A DNA stretch of 64,000 nt from assembly GCA_041391725.1 (NCBI GenBank), contig JAWKNL010000001.1:248001-312000 (forward strand), in the 5' to 3' direction. Position 1 is the stretch's first letter. Each line of letters starts with the position of its first letter. A program made the position numbers and the translations under genes. The notes under the pieces are model-generated. The model ran no database searches and was not told the DNA's origin. It saw only the letters and a program-made list of their open reading frames with translations. Of the stretch, positions 45,400-53,829 are shown piece by piece. The stretch is from JAGQVA01 sp041391725 (GTDB lineage Bacteria > Bacteroidota > Bacteroidia > J057).

Positions 45400-47202
45400 A
45401 TGATAAGACTATCACTTGTTGTTTTCTTATTTTTCCTCTCCACTGTTTCCCGCGTCTTTGCCGTAGTCATGTACGACGAAGGACGCGAGATGGTCAATGG
45501 AATCCAACTCCTCCGCGACAAAGACGACCCCCGCGCCTTCTACTATATCCCGCAGTTTCCCCGCCTCTCCACCAAAGAAGACGGCTCCCTCGAATTTCTC
45601 TGTATGAAATACGTAGGCCAGGGCGGCGAAGAAACCAATGGGGGTATTTTCCACGCACTGGTCGAGTTTACCCTCCCGCAGAATGTCGTCGCCGCTGCTG
45701 AGATTGAACTCGGCAAACGCGTAGCAGGTGCCCGTATCGTCGGCCCGGTTCCCATGATGCAGGCTACGGAAGACGATGAGAACGGGCTGGCCTCTTTTAA
45801 AGTCATTTCTGCCATCCTCAACAATACCGAAGGCGATAATCCATTTACCAGTTCCGTCATTACCTCCGGTTATGCGCCGCTGCTTCCCGGTTCCAAAGCT
45901 GCCATTGCAGCCAAACTCAATCAGGCGGGCGCCACCCTGCTCTGGGAATCGCTCCAGGGTCCCACTTCCGATATTTCGGTTTCTATTCACGGTTATTATG
46001 AAGCTGCGGTGAAAGGCTATAATGCAGTCGTAACTGCCGAAGTAGAAAATGTATATGAACACTTCAGCCGCGTCTATAGCAAACAGGAAGGTTATACCAA
46101 ACGCCAGCTCCGCAATATTACCGACGAACTCCGCCAGAATCAGGTGCTCAAAATCGAGGTATTCGACCGCTCCGCCGGACTCAATATCAATACCAAGGAT
46201 ATGGACAATATCCTCAATATGGTCACTGACAAACTGATTGAACTTATTTTCGATGCAGAAACCGGATGGGCAAAACAACCCGAAAGAGAAACCGCCGTCG
46301 AACAGGGACAGATTCAGGGTCGCCAGGACCGCGGCTGGTTTGCACGCACTTTCCTCGGCGCCGATGATACGCCCTACTATACCGACGACCAGTTTGTCAT
46401 GAAAAAAAGAGAGGACATTCGGGTAAATAAATTTTACCTCAACCTCTCCAAATCTACCACCATCAAAGTACCCGTTTACACCTCCGGAAATATCGGCGGC
46501 CTGTACGATGCGCTGGGTGAAAATGATAAGTACTTCCGCATTGTAAACCTCGATGATGCGGCATTCCAGAAGCGCGATGTGCATTTTCAGGTTGACGGCG
46601 AATTTGTCAACGCATTTGACGATCTGATCAACTTCGTTACTGTCAGCTTCAAAAAAGACCCCGGAAATGGAAAAGAATCGGTTACCAAAGACCTTGTATT
46701 CAGAAAGGAAGACCTCAACAATAAATATTTTCAGACGGTAACCTATCCCCGGCTCGGGACAGACGGTGAAGAATGGCTGAATTACAACTACCGCATTCTA
46801 TGGAGCATAAAAGGCATACCGAATCCTATCTCTGTACCCGCCGATGAAAAAGACTGGAATGAAAATAATGCGACCTCCATTCCGCTGGCGCCTCCGCTTA
46901 CCAAGCGCATACTCGAAATCGATGCTGACCGGCAGCTTTTTAAAGATGCGGAAGTCAGATCAGCGCAGATTCGGTTTATGACCATACTGGGAGGCAAAGC
47001 GCAGGTGCACAAAACGGTGATTCTCCGCACAGATGATGCAGAAAGTACCGCCCGTGTCTCTCTTTACCACGACCCGGGAGAACCCATTGCTTACCAGATC
47101 ACCTGGTATTCTACCAAAGGAATCCTGAATCAAAAAACCCAGGTACTCGAAGGCGAATATATGTTTGTGCTTCCTCCTGATCCTTCGGAATTCAATAAGT
47201 AA
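45400..47202 (+). CDS. Secreted array protein 1 (unrecognised family, type A)
   Basis: The 600-residue protein has a signal peptide (LSLVVFLFFLSTVSRVFA). The type A pattern seen in all its neighbours is present: an early YYIPQFPRLST strand, FLCMKYVGQGG, GGIFHALVEFTLP, GKRVAGARIVGPVPM, SSVITSGYAPLLPGSKAAIA, GATLLWESLQGPTSDISVSI. After a helical middle come a second block VNLDDAAFQKRDVHFQVDGE, LINFVTVSFKKDPGNG, LNYNYRILWSIKG and a C-terminal TYSTKG-type strand. No enzyme motif, Cys pair or T9SS domain is visible. It is the first gene of the array and the next starts 23 bp later. Function unknown; the fold looks like repeated beta-sandwiches. Confidence 0.8.
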   Translation: MIRLSLVVFLFFLSTVSRVFAVVMYDEGREMVNGIQLLRDKDDPRAFYYIPQFPRLSTKEDGSLEFLCMKYVGQGGEETNGGIFHALVEFTLPQNVVAAAEIELGKRVAGARIVGPVPMMQATEDDENGLASFKVISAILNNTEGDNPFTSSVITSGYAPLLPGSKAAIAAKLNQAGATLLWESLQGPTSDISVSIHGYYEAAVKGYNAVVTAEVENVYEHFSRVYSKQEGYTKRQLRNITDELRQNQVLKIEVFDRSAGLNINTKDMDNILNMVTDKLIELIFDAETGWAKQPERETAVEQGQIQGRQDRGWFARTFLGADDTPYYTDDQFVMKKREDIRVNKFYLNLSKSTTIKVPVYTSGNIGGLYDALGENDKYFRIVNLDDAAFQKRDVHFQVDGEFVNAFDDLINFVTVSFKKDPGNGKESVTKDLVFRKEDLNNKYFQTVTYPRLGTDGEEWLNYNYRILWSIKGIPNPISVPADEKDWNENNATSIPLAPPLTKRILEIDADRQLFKDAEVRSAQIRFMTILGGKAQVHKTVILRTDDAESTARVSLYHDPGEPIAYQITWYSTKGILNQKTQVLEGEYMFVLPPDPSEFNK

Positions 47203-47225
47203 CCTATCCGGCAAACAACAAACAC

Positions 47226-48962
47226 ATGAAACTCCGAAATACAAGCATTTTCTTTTTCCTCTTTCTCCTGACCGGAATGCAGGTTCAGGCCCAGCAAATC
47301 CTGATAGACAGGGGGATTCGTGCCGCAGGTTTGTGGTGTTTCCCGCTTCTGACCGACTCGCTGACGTATCTGTATCTCCCCTCAGAAGGAAAGCTCGCAA
47401 CAGATGCCGAAGGCAATCCGCAGTTCTCCCTGCTGCGTTATATCATCAACAAGCCCACGGGGGCAAGCAGCGGATCTGCCATTACAGATGCCGATGGAGG
47501 TGCAGTGTTGCACTTTCTTTTCCTGTATGACACCCCTGAAGATCAGGTAAAAAATGCGCAGAAATCACTTCAGGAAAAACTGAACAACGAGGAGGTAAAA
47601 CTTCGCGGACCCGTGATTTTTGACAAAGGCCGTTATACGCTCATTTCTTCCATTCTGAAACCTGCCCCCGGACAAAAAGAGGTGGAAGTACTCTCTACCG
47701 GCGAGGCGCCCGTTCTCGAAGGATCAAAAATCGCACTGACTTTTGACCTGACGCCACAGAAATCCAAACTCCTCATGGAAAGCCTTACCATGAAAACTTC
47801 GGATATATCCGTGGTATTTGACCTGGGGTTTTCAGGCCTGACCGACAGCTATAATGCAAAGCTGGAAATCGACTGGACGGAAGTGCGCAAAAGCGAGTCG
47901 TTCAAAGCTGGCGGAAGCATCTACTTTGTGTCTGCCGATGTGGGAATGGCATTTGACCGGCTCCGGCGCGACAACGCCATCCGCCTCACGACCATTGGCG
48001 AAAATGCCAACCTCGACGGCCTGCTCAATACTGTGTATGACAAACTCCTCAAAATGTTGTTTGACCCGGTACCTCCTGAAAGAGTACCACAGGATCAGCA
48101 GGGAGGCCTCGCCGATGCCATCGGCGCGATGGTCGGCGGCGCACTCAACAGCCGGAATACCACCGGTTTTGGGCTGAGTGTGGGATTTCAACTCAAAGAT
48201 TTCAAAACGGAAGGAACCAGTGTGCTCACCTTCAACGGGCGTTCGACCGTTGACCGGCATCACTTCATCACCTTCAACGCCGGTGATCTTTACAACCGGT
48301 ACGGCAAGGACGAAAAGTTTTTCCGCGATGTACCACTCTGGGATCCGGCTTTCCAGCAGCGCGAGATTTTTGTGGGGGTGGATGGGGAAATGGAAAAAGA
48401 ATTTTCGACCATGCTCAACAGCGTTTCTGTCAACCTCCGGAAAAAACACCAGGGCGGACAGGAAACCATGAAATCTGTCCTGATTCAACGGGCAACTTTC
48501 CAGAATTTTAATGGAAAACTTTCTATGGTTTATGGTTCGGTCAAGGACACCAATCGCGTCCAATGGCTTGACTACGAATACCAGACGCAGTGGCAATTTC
48601 AGGGAGGCGGAAGTTATGTTACCCCCTGGCAAACCGAAAATTCGGCGATGATCAACCTCTACACCCCTTTTCGCAGACATAAAATCGAACTGGAAGGCGA
48701 TCTTGCCGGACTGGAAACCCAGGGCGTAAGAGCGATTATCCTTGAAATTGCTTACCCGTTTTTTGATCAGGCAAAAAAAGTGCGGCAGACGATCCGCCCC
48801 GGAGATGATCTCTCCACCAAAGGCATGGAAATCACCCTGCCCAACGAAATCGATACCGTTGACTATTCTATTACCTGGATCAAAAAAGACGGTTCCAAAC
48901 TGGAGTACAAAGGACAGGATCAGTACGGGCTGATATTTCTCGACGAATTACCTCAGAACTAA
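47226..48962 (+). CDS. Secreted array protein 2 (type A)
   Basis: The 578-residue paralogue has a signal peptide (IFFFLFLLTGMQVQAQ). Shared blocks: LIDRGIRAAGLWCFPLL, YLYLPSEGKLATDAEG, GGAVLHFLFLYDTPEDQ, LRGPVIFDKGRYTLISSIL, VLSTGEAPVLEGSKIALTF and TMKTSDISVVFDLGF. The second half has WDPAFQQREIFVGVDGEMEK, LNSVSVNLRKKHQGG and YEYQTQWQFQGGG, and ends IFLDELPQN. A small Gly/Ala-rich hydrophobic segment (DAIGAMVGGALNSR) sits at about residues 293-307. Its stop overlaps the next start (TAATG), so translation is coupled. Confidence 0.8.
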   Translation: MKLRNTSIFFFLFLLTGMQVQAQQILIDRGIRAAGLWCFPLLTDSLTYLYLPSEGKLATDAEGNPQFSLLRYIINKPTGASSGSAITDADGGAVLHFLFLYDTPEDQVKNAQKSLQEKLNNEEVKLRGPVIFDKGRYTLISSILKPAPGQKEVEVLSTGEAPVLEGSKIALTFDLTPQKSKLLMESLTMKTSDISVVFDLGFSGLTDSYNAKLEIDWTEVRKSESFKAGGSIYFVSADVGMAFDRLRRDNAIRLTTIGENANLDGLLNTVYDKLLKMLFDPVPPERVPQDQQGGLADAIGAMVGGALNSRNTTGFGLSVGFQLKDFKTEGTSVLTFNGRSTVDRHHFITFNAGDLYNRYGKDEKFFRDVPLWDPAFQQREIFVGVDGEMEKEFSTMLNSVSVNLRKKHQGGQETMKSVLIQRATFQNFNGKLSMVYGSVKDTNRVQWLDYEYQTQWQFQGGGSYVTPWQTENSAMINLYTPFRRHKIELEGDLAGLETQGVRAIILEIAYPFFDQAKKVRQTIRPGDDLSTKGMEITLPNEIDTVDYSITWIKKDGSKLEYKGQDQYGLIFLDELPQN

Positions 48963-49633
48963 TGCACAACATGCAATCAAAATATCTGACAGTGCTAAGC
49001 TTCTGCCTGATTTTCACAGCAGTTACGACGGCTTTTGCGCAGAAACTGGATTTGCGCAAAGAGGTAAAAATTACCCTGAAGGACCAGACCGCTGTTGTCC
49101 TTTATCCTTCTGCTGAGTACAGAAATCAGTATTACTATTCTCCCGTCAACCTCCGCATTTCCATAAGAAAGGACAATCAGCCGGAATACAGTTTTCTCAC
49201 TTTTAAAGAAAACGACGAAGGGCCTGTGACCGGAGGGTTGATGCATATCATGCTGACCTGGGGACTGAGCATCAGTCAGGAAGAAGAAGCGATAGAAAAA
49301 CTGCGATCTGAGGTGGACAGCACGGCGGTTATTTACGGCGCGCTTCCACTGGAGCCACTGGAACCAGCCTCCGGCTTTTATATTATTTCAGACAACCGGG
49401 GTGCCGAAATCCTGCGCCGCTCGCTGAAGTCATCGGCTGGCCCGTCCAATACCCCGGGAGGGAAAATGGCCGCGTCCTTTATGTTTTCGGCAGATGATGC
49501 AGTAGCCATAGAAAAACTCATGGCAAACCCCGAAGACTTTAAGGACAGCCGGATATTTTTTGCCTGGAGATATGCCTACTCTGATCAGATTTTTGCAATC
49601 GGCACATTGATCAGCGCACTATTCCCCCATTAA
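48962..49633 (+). CDS. Secreted array protein 3, short form (type B N-terminal half only)
   Basis: The 223-residue protein has a signal peptide (LTVLSFCLIFTAVTTAFAQ) and the type B N-terminus: LDLRKEVKITLKDQTAVVLY, QYYYSPVNLRIS, EYSFLTFKENDEGP, GGLMHIMLTWGLSISQEEE and FMFSADDAVAIEKLM. It lacks the roughly 400-residue C-terminal half found in the paralogues. Its final codons (FPH-stop) run into a heptamer repeat array that supplies the TAA, so it may be a truncated copy. It could also be a genuine single-domain version. Confidence 0.72.
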   Translation: MHNMQSKYLTVLSFCLIFTAVTTAFAQKLDLRKEVKITLKDQTAVVLYPSAEYRNQYYYSPVNLRISIRKDNQPEYSFLTFKENDEGPVTGGLMHIMLTWGLSISQEEEAIEKLRSEVDSTAVIYGALPLEPLEPASGFYIISDNRGAEILRRSLKSSAGPSNTPGGKMAASFMFSADDAVAIEKLMANPEDFKDSRIFFAWRYAYSDQIFAIGTLISALFPH

Positions 49634-49668
49634 CCATTAACCATTGACCATTAACCATTAACCATTCA
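49627..49668. repeat. Heptamer array CCATTAA, six copies
   Basis: CCATTAA x2, CCATTGA, CCATTAA x2, CCATTCA occur at exact 7-bp spacing between two array genes. The stop codon of the left gene lies in the first copy and the start of the right gene is 2 bp after the last. Confidence 0.92.
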
Positions 49669-49670
49669 CT

Positions 49671-51674
49671 ATGGGATACCAAACCTTGAAACGAGTGTTT
49701 TTCCTGACCTGGATCGCTGCCTTTTGCCTGATGGCGCTGCCATCGCAGGGACAGATTCTGGACAATGAAAACAAAATCAATCTGACACTTTCTGATGGGA
49801 CTGCTGTAACCCTTTACGGCGCTGCGGCCAGTCTCTCAGACGAGAAGACCAAAGACTATTATTACATGCCGACCAACCTGCGGCTGTCAAAAAAACCGGA
49901 CGGAACCCCCATGTTTCTGTTCCTGAAGTTTACCGATGAAGACAATGCCGATGCAGAAGCCAGCGGTGCAATTCTTCACCTCCTGATGGAATACGGCCTT
50001 ACCAAAGAGCAGGAAACAGAACTTACCCGCATCCTCCGCGCCCGCTATGAAGGGGCCGTACTCAAAGGCGCTGCCGAAGTCGAACCCGACGGAGACAACT
50101 CCATCCGGGTAATTTCGGCGACCCTCACCGGGGCACGTACCCGCACCCTGGTCATGTCGGGAAAAGCGCCCGTATTCCCCGGCAACAAAATTGCCGTTGC
50201 TGCCGAACTCGATAAAAAAGGCGCACAACTTCTCGACGCGACCTTCCAGAAAACCCGTTCGATTACCGACCTTTCCATTAACCTTTCCTACAACTATACG
50301 GTTCGGGTTCCCGCTGCAAGAGGATTTTACGAAGAAGACTGGAGCAAAATGGACAGCCTTCACCTGCTGGACTCTGCCTATTTTAGTAAAGAAGTAAAGG
50401 AAGAAAAAGATTACGGAGAAAAAGCCATCAACGGTGTGGTAGGTGCTATTGCAGGCGGGCCGATAGGTCTTGCCATCGGATGGTTTGGTTCAGGGAATAA
50501 AAAAACCACCAAATTCAAATACGACGAACTTCGCACCTTCTACCGCAAAATGGAAGAACTGGGAGTGGTTACGGTGAGATTTGAAGAAAACGTTGACGAC
50601 CAGCGGGTGGCGGCTATCAGAGAAGCATTTTTCCAGCACTTCCTCAACAGTTTTACAGAAAAAGAAGCACAGGAAATTCCGTCCCCCGGAAAACAGGAAA
50701 AACTGGAAATGCCCAATATCAAAGTAGGGGACGAATACAAATTCCGCCGCGAGTTTGCCGAAACGATTATCGAAAAACGCAAGCGCACCTTTAACCTCAG
50801 CTATGCGCTTGCAGTCAAAAAATCGTTTCAGATGACAGAAAACCTCGCTTCCTGGTACGACAATGTAAGAGACAATCCCAAATGTGTTGGAACCGTTCTG
50901 CTCAACGATCCTTTCTTCCAGCACCGGGATGTGAATGTCATTATGGACCTTGATGCTGAAGATATGATGGGCAAAGAGTTGAACTACGTTACCGTCAGCC
51001 TTCGCAAACAGCGCAGTGTAAAGGGAGCCAATGACTTTTCCCATCAGCTTACATTTGACCGCAAGTTTTTTGAGGAAAACGGCAACCGCGCTACCGTTAC
51101 CTATTCCAAAGCACAGGACGGCGATCCGGACGAATACGAATACAAGGTGCAGTGGAGTCTCCGCGGGGGAAATATATTTCCGCCTGCCGACACCACCTGG
51201 ACCAAGGGAAGCTGGCAGGGCGTAACGCTCGCTCCGCCTGTAAACCCGCGCAACATCCGGTATGAGGTCGATTTGGACGAACTTTCAGACCTGGGCATCC
51301 GAAACGTCACCCTTCAGCTCAGGTATGAGAAATTTGGGAAAGAGGTAGAGACCAATATGAATATCGGCCTTTACAGCAAACAACCCTATATGGAAAAAAC
51401 CATTTATATGGACAAAAACACCCGGGGGTATGCCTACCGGCTGATTTTCACCCATAAGGAAAAAGGCCCGATGGTAACAGACTGGGAAGCCAAAATCAAT
51501 ACGGACTACATCTTTGCCGTGGTCCCCGAGCAGTTGAGAAAAGGAGATCAGAGTTTTATCGACCAGATGCTCGAACGCGGCAAACAAATCGTAGCCGGAG
51601 GCTCCCGCGACGCCGAAGTTCAGGACGGACAGAAAGTTCTCGACAAATTTAAAGATGTGATTACTACCAATTAA
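49671..51674 (+). CDS. Secreted array protein 4 (type B, full length)
   Basis: The 667-residue protein has a signal peptide (RVFFLTWIAAFCLMALPSQGQ). Type B blocks: NKINLTLSDGTAVTLYGAAA, DYYYMPTNLRLSKKPDGTP, GAILHLLMEYGLTKEQETE, GKAPVFPGNKIAVAAELDKK and TFQKTRSITDLSINLSYNYT. A Gly-rich hydrophobic stretch (VGAIAGGPIGLAIGWFGSG) lies at about 252-272, followed by a helical part with VRFEENVDDQRVAAIREAFF. The second half has DPFFQHRDVNVIMDLDAEDM, LNYVTVSLRKQ, EYKVQWSLRGGNIFPP and a VDLDELSDLGIRNVTLQLRY strand set. It is the largest clear member. The glycine-zipper-like stretch could associate with membranes. Confidence 0.82.
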   Translation: MGYQTLKRVFFLTWIAAFCLMALPSQGQILDNENKINLTLSDGTAVTLYGAAASLSDEKTKDYYYMPTNLRLSKKPDGTPMFLFLKFTDEDNADAEASGAILHLLMEYGLTKEQETELTRILRARYEGAVLKGAAEVEPDGDNSIRVISATLTGARTRTLVMSGKAPVFPGNKIAVAAELDKKGAQLLDATFQKTRSITDLSINLSYNYTVRVPAARGFYEEDWSKMDSLHLLDSAYFSKEVKEEKDYGEKAINGVVGAIAGGPIGLAIGWFGSGNKKTTKFKYDELRTFYRKMEELGVVTVRFEENVDDQRVAAIREAFFQHFLNSFTEKEAQEIPSPGKQEKLEMPNIKVGDEYKFRREFAETIIEKRKRTFNLSYALAVKKSFQMTENLASWYDNVRDNPKCVGTVLLNDPFFQHRDVNVIMDLDAEDMMGKELNYVTVSLRKQRSVKGANDFSHQLTFDRKFFEENGNRATVTYSKAQDGDPDEYEYKVQWSLRGGNIFPPADTTWTKGSWQGVTLAPPVNPRNIRYEVDLDELSDLGIRNVTLQLRYEKFGKEVETNMNIGLYSKQPYMEKTIYMDKNTRGYAYRLIFTHKEKGPMVTDWEAKINTDYIFAVVPEQLRKGDQSFIDQMLERGKQIVAGGSRDAEVQDGQKVLDKFKDVITTN

Positions 51675-51693
51675 CTCATAACCACAACATTTC

Positions 51694-53796
51694 ATGGCAC
51701 GCTATAAAAAATTATCATCAATGAATATCCGACACAGCGTAACCCTGCTTCTGCTTGTCCTCGGGCTTTTTTCGGCCCTCCCGGCACAAAATCTCCAGTA
51801 TGAAACCGGGCTGGAGCTTAAACTCAATGACGGCACTGCGGTCATGGTCTATCGCGGCGGCGGAAACAACTATTATTACCTTCCTCCCGCAAGCGCCATG
51901 CACCTGGGAATGAAAGCAGACGATACCCCTGAATTTCTCTTCATGAAGTTTACGACCGAAGCCCGCGAAACACAGGGGGGCGTACAGGGTGCTATTCTCC
52001 ACTTTTTGATTGAGTGGGGACTTACTCCAGGTCAGCTTACCGAGCTGGAAGAAAAACTCAAACAAAAAGCGCCGATCAAAAACAATGCGGTGCTCGCAGG
52101 GCCAGTCGACCTGAGAGCCAAGGAAGGAGAATCTTTCCGGATTGTTTCTGCCATTCTTCAGGACAAAAAGTTCACTTCCACCTTTATCACTTCCGGTTAT
52201 GCCCCTCCTATGCAGGGAGGCAAGGCAGCCGTAGCTGCCCGGCTTGACGCCAACGGCGCGCAATTGCTCGATGCGACTTTCAAGAAAACCAGCTCGATCA
52301 CAGACGTATCGCTTGTATTGGACTACGAATACACTGTCAAGGTTAAAGCAGCCAAAGGTTATCTGAAATACGATCTCGAAATCACCCACGAACAGGGAGA
52401 CGGCATGGCATATGACTTTATGCGCAAGGAGCTTGACAACCGCCCGCAGGATCTCAAGAATGCCATCGCAACCTATGAGGCCAACAAGAAAAAGCTCACC
52501 AATGAATGCGGTGTAGCCGATGGTATGGGCAATATGCTTATCGCTATGCAGGCTATGGATAAGGCAATCGGCAATACCAGCGGTTCAGGCGATACCGGCA
52601 GCCCATGGGAATATGGGGTAACCGAATCCATGATGCGCAAGGTGTATGAGTACTTCGAACAAAAGGAAAAATCATTCTTCGCTGGGAAGAGAACCTTGAC
52701 GATGAAAGACTGACCGTGATGCGGGAGGCATTTTTTGGGTTTTTCCTCAATTCTTTTGCAGAACCTGTGATGCCAGAGTTTAATACCATCATTGCAGCCG
52801 GAGACGGATTTAACCCTGCCACCAACAACCCGGTAAAAGACGAAAAACAGGCCTCTTATCAGTTTAAATCCTGTACACAAATGGAGTCCAACCGGGTGAT
52901 CAGAAAAGAAATCCGCCTGGACAACCTCGTACTTCCCGTTACCCGCCGCTATCAAATGGTGACCAACCTCGCCAGCAGTTACGATATGGTCAGAAATAAC
53001 CCCAAATGCATCAGTTCGATCAACCTGAATGACCCCTTCTTCCAGCACAGAGACATCAACTTTATCCTCGACCTGGAGGCACAGGAAATCTTCAGCAAAG
53101 AGATCAACCACGTTACGGTAAATGTGAAAGCGCCGTGCTTCAGGCAACGATTTTGCCGATGCCATCACCTTTACCAATGATTATATGCGTGAAAATGGCT
53201 CACTCGCAACCATCACCTACGCCCGCGGAGAAGACCGCAACCCTGATCTTTACGAATACAAAGCACAGTGGAGTCTGAAAGGCGGTAACACCTACCCCGC
53301 CAATCCGCCCTGGGTTAAAGGCGACTGGCAGGGCGTAACGCTTGCTCCGCCTGTCAAACCCCGCAAAATCGAATTTGAATGCGACCTCGACGAAATGCGT
53401 GAACTCGGTATCGTGAGAGCTACCCTTCAGGTGCGGTATTCCAAATTTGGGAAAGAAATAGAAGAAAATATTCCGATTACTGTCTCCAAAAATGAGCCGC
53501 TCGTGGAAACCACTATCTATGAAGACCGCGAAGCCCAGGGGTATGTATCCCGGCTGGTTCTTACACATAAAGAACACGGAAAACTCGCCCTCGACTGGGA
53601 AGCCAACGTCAACGACGACTATGTGTATGCGTCCATTCCCGACGAACTTCGCGAGGGAGATCAGACCTTCCTGCAGAAAGTCATGCGCGCAGGAAAAGAG
53701 GTACTGACCCCACGTGCAGACGGCACGGTGGATCCTCAGACCGCCATTCTTGACAAGTTTGCCAAAGTGCTCGGTATCTTCCTCGGAGAGGAGTAG
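51694..53796 (+). CDS. Secreted array protein 5 (type B, two frameshifts)
   Basis: The signal peptide (HSVTLLLLVLGLFSALPAQ) is reached from ATG 51694 or 51721. The first frame (to about 52690) carries LELKLNDGTAVMVYRGGG, NYYYLPPASAMHLGM, GAILHFLIEWGLTPGQLTE and SGYAPPMQGGKAAVAARLDA. The second frame (to about 53130) carries WEENLDDERLTVMREAFFGF and DPFFQHRDINFILDLEAQEI. The third carries ENGSLATITYARGEDRNPD, EYKAQWSLKGGNTYPA and ends VLGIFLGEE. The pieces align end to end with array protein 4, so one 700-residue gene with two single-base indels is the simplest reading. Confidence 0.78.
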
Positions 53797-53800
53797 AATT

Positions 53801-53829
53801 GTTAATGGTTAATGGTTAATGGTTAATGG
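53801..53829. repeat. Heptamer array GTTAATG, four copies (inverse of the 49.6-kb array)
   Basis: Four exact GTTAATG units occupy the whole gap between array proteins 5 and 6. The unit is the reverse complement of the CATTAAC phase of the array at 49627-49668, so array proteins 4 and 5 are bracketed by inverted heptamer arrays. Confidence 0.92.

Noticed and set aside
45427..46584. 385-residue minus-strand ORF antisense to array protein 1
   Set aside because: Shadow of a gene with clear paralogues on the plus strand; no signal or family pattern.
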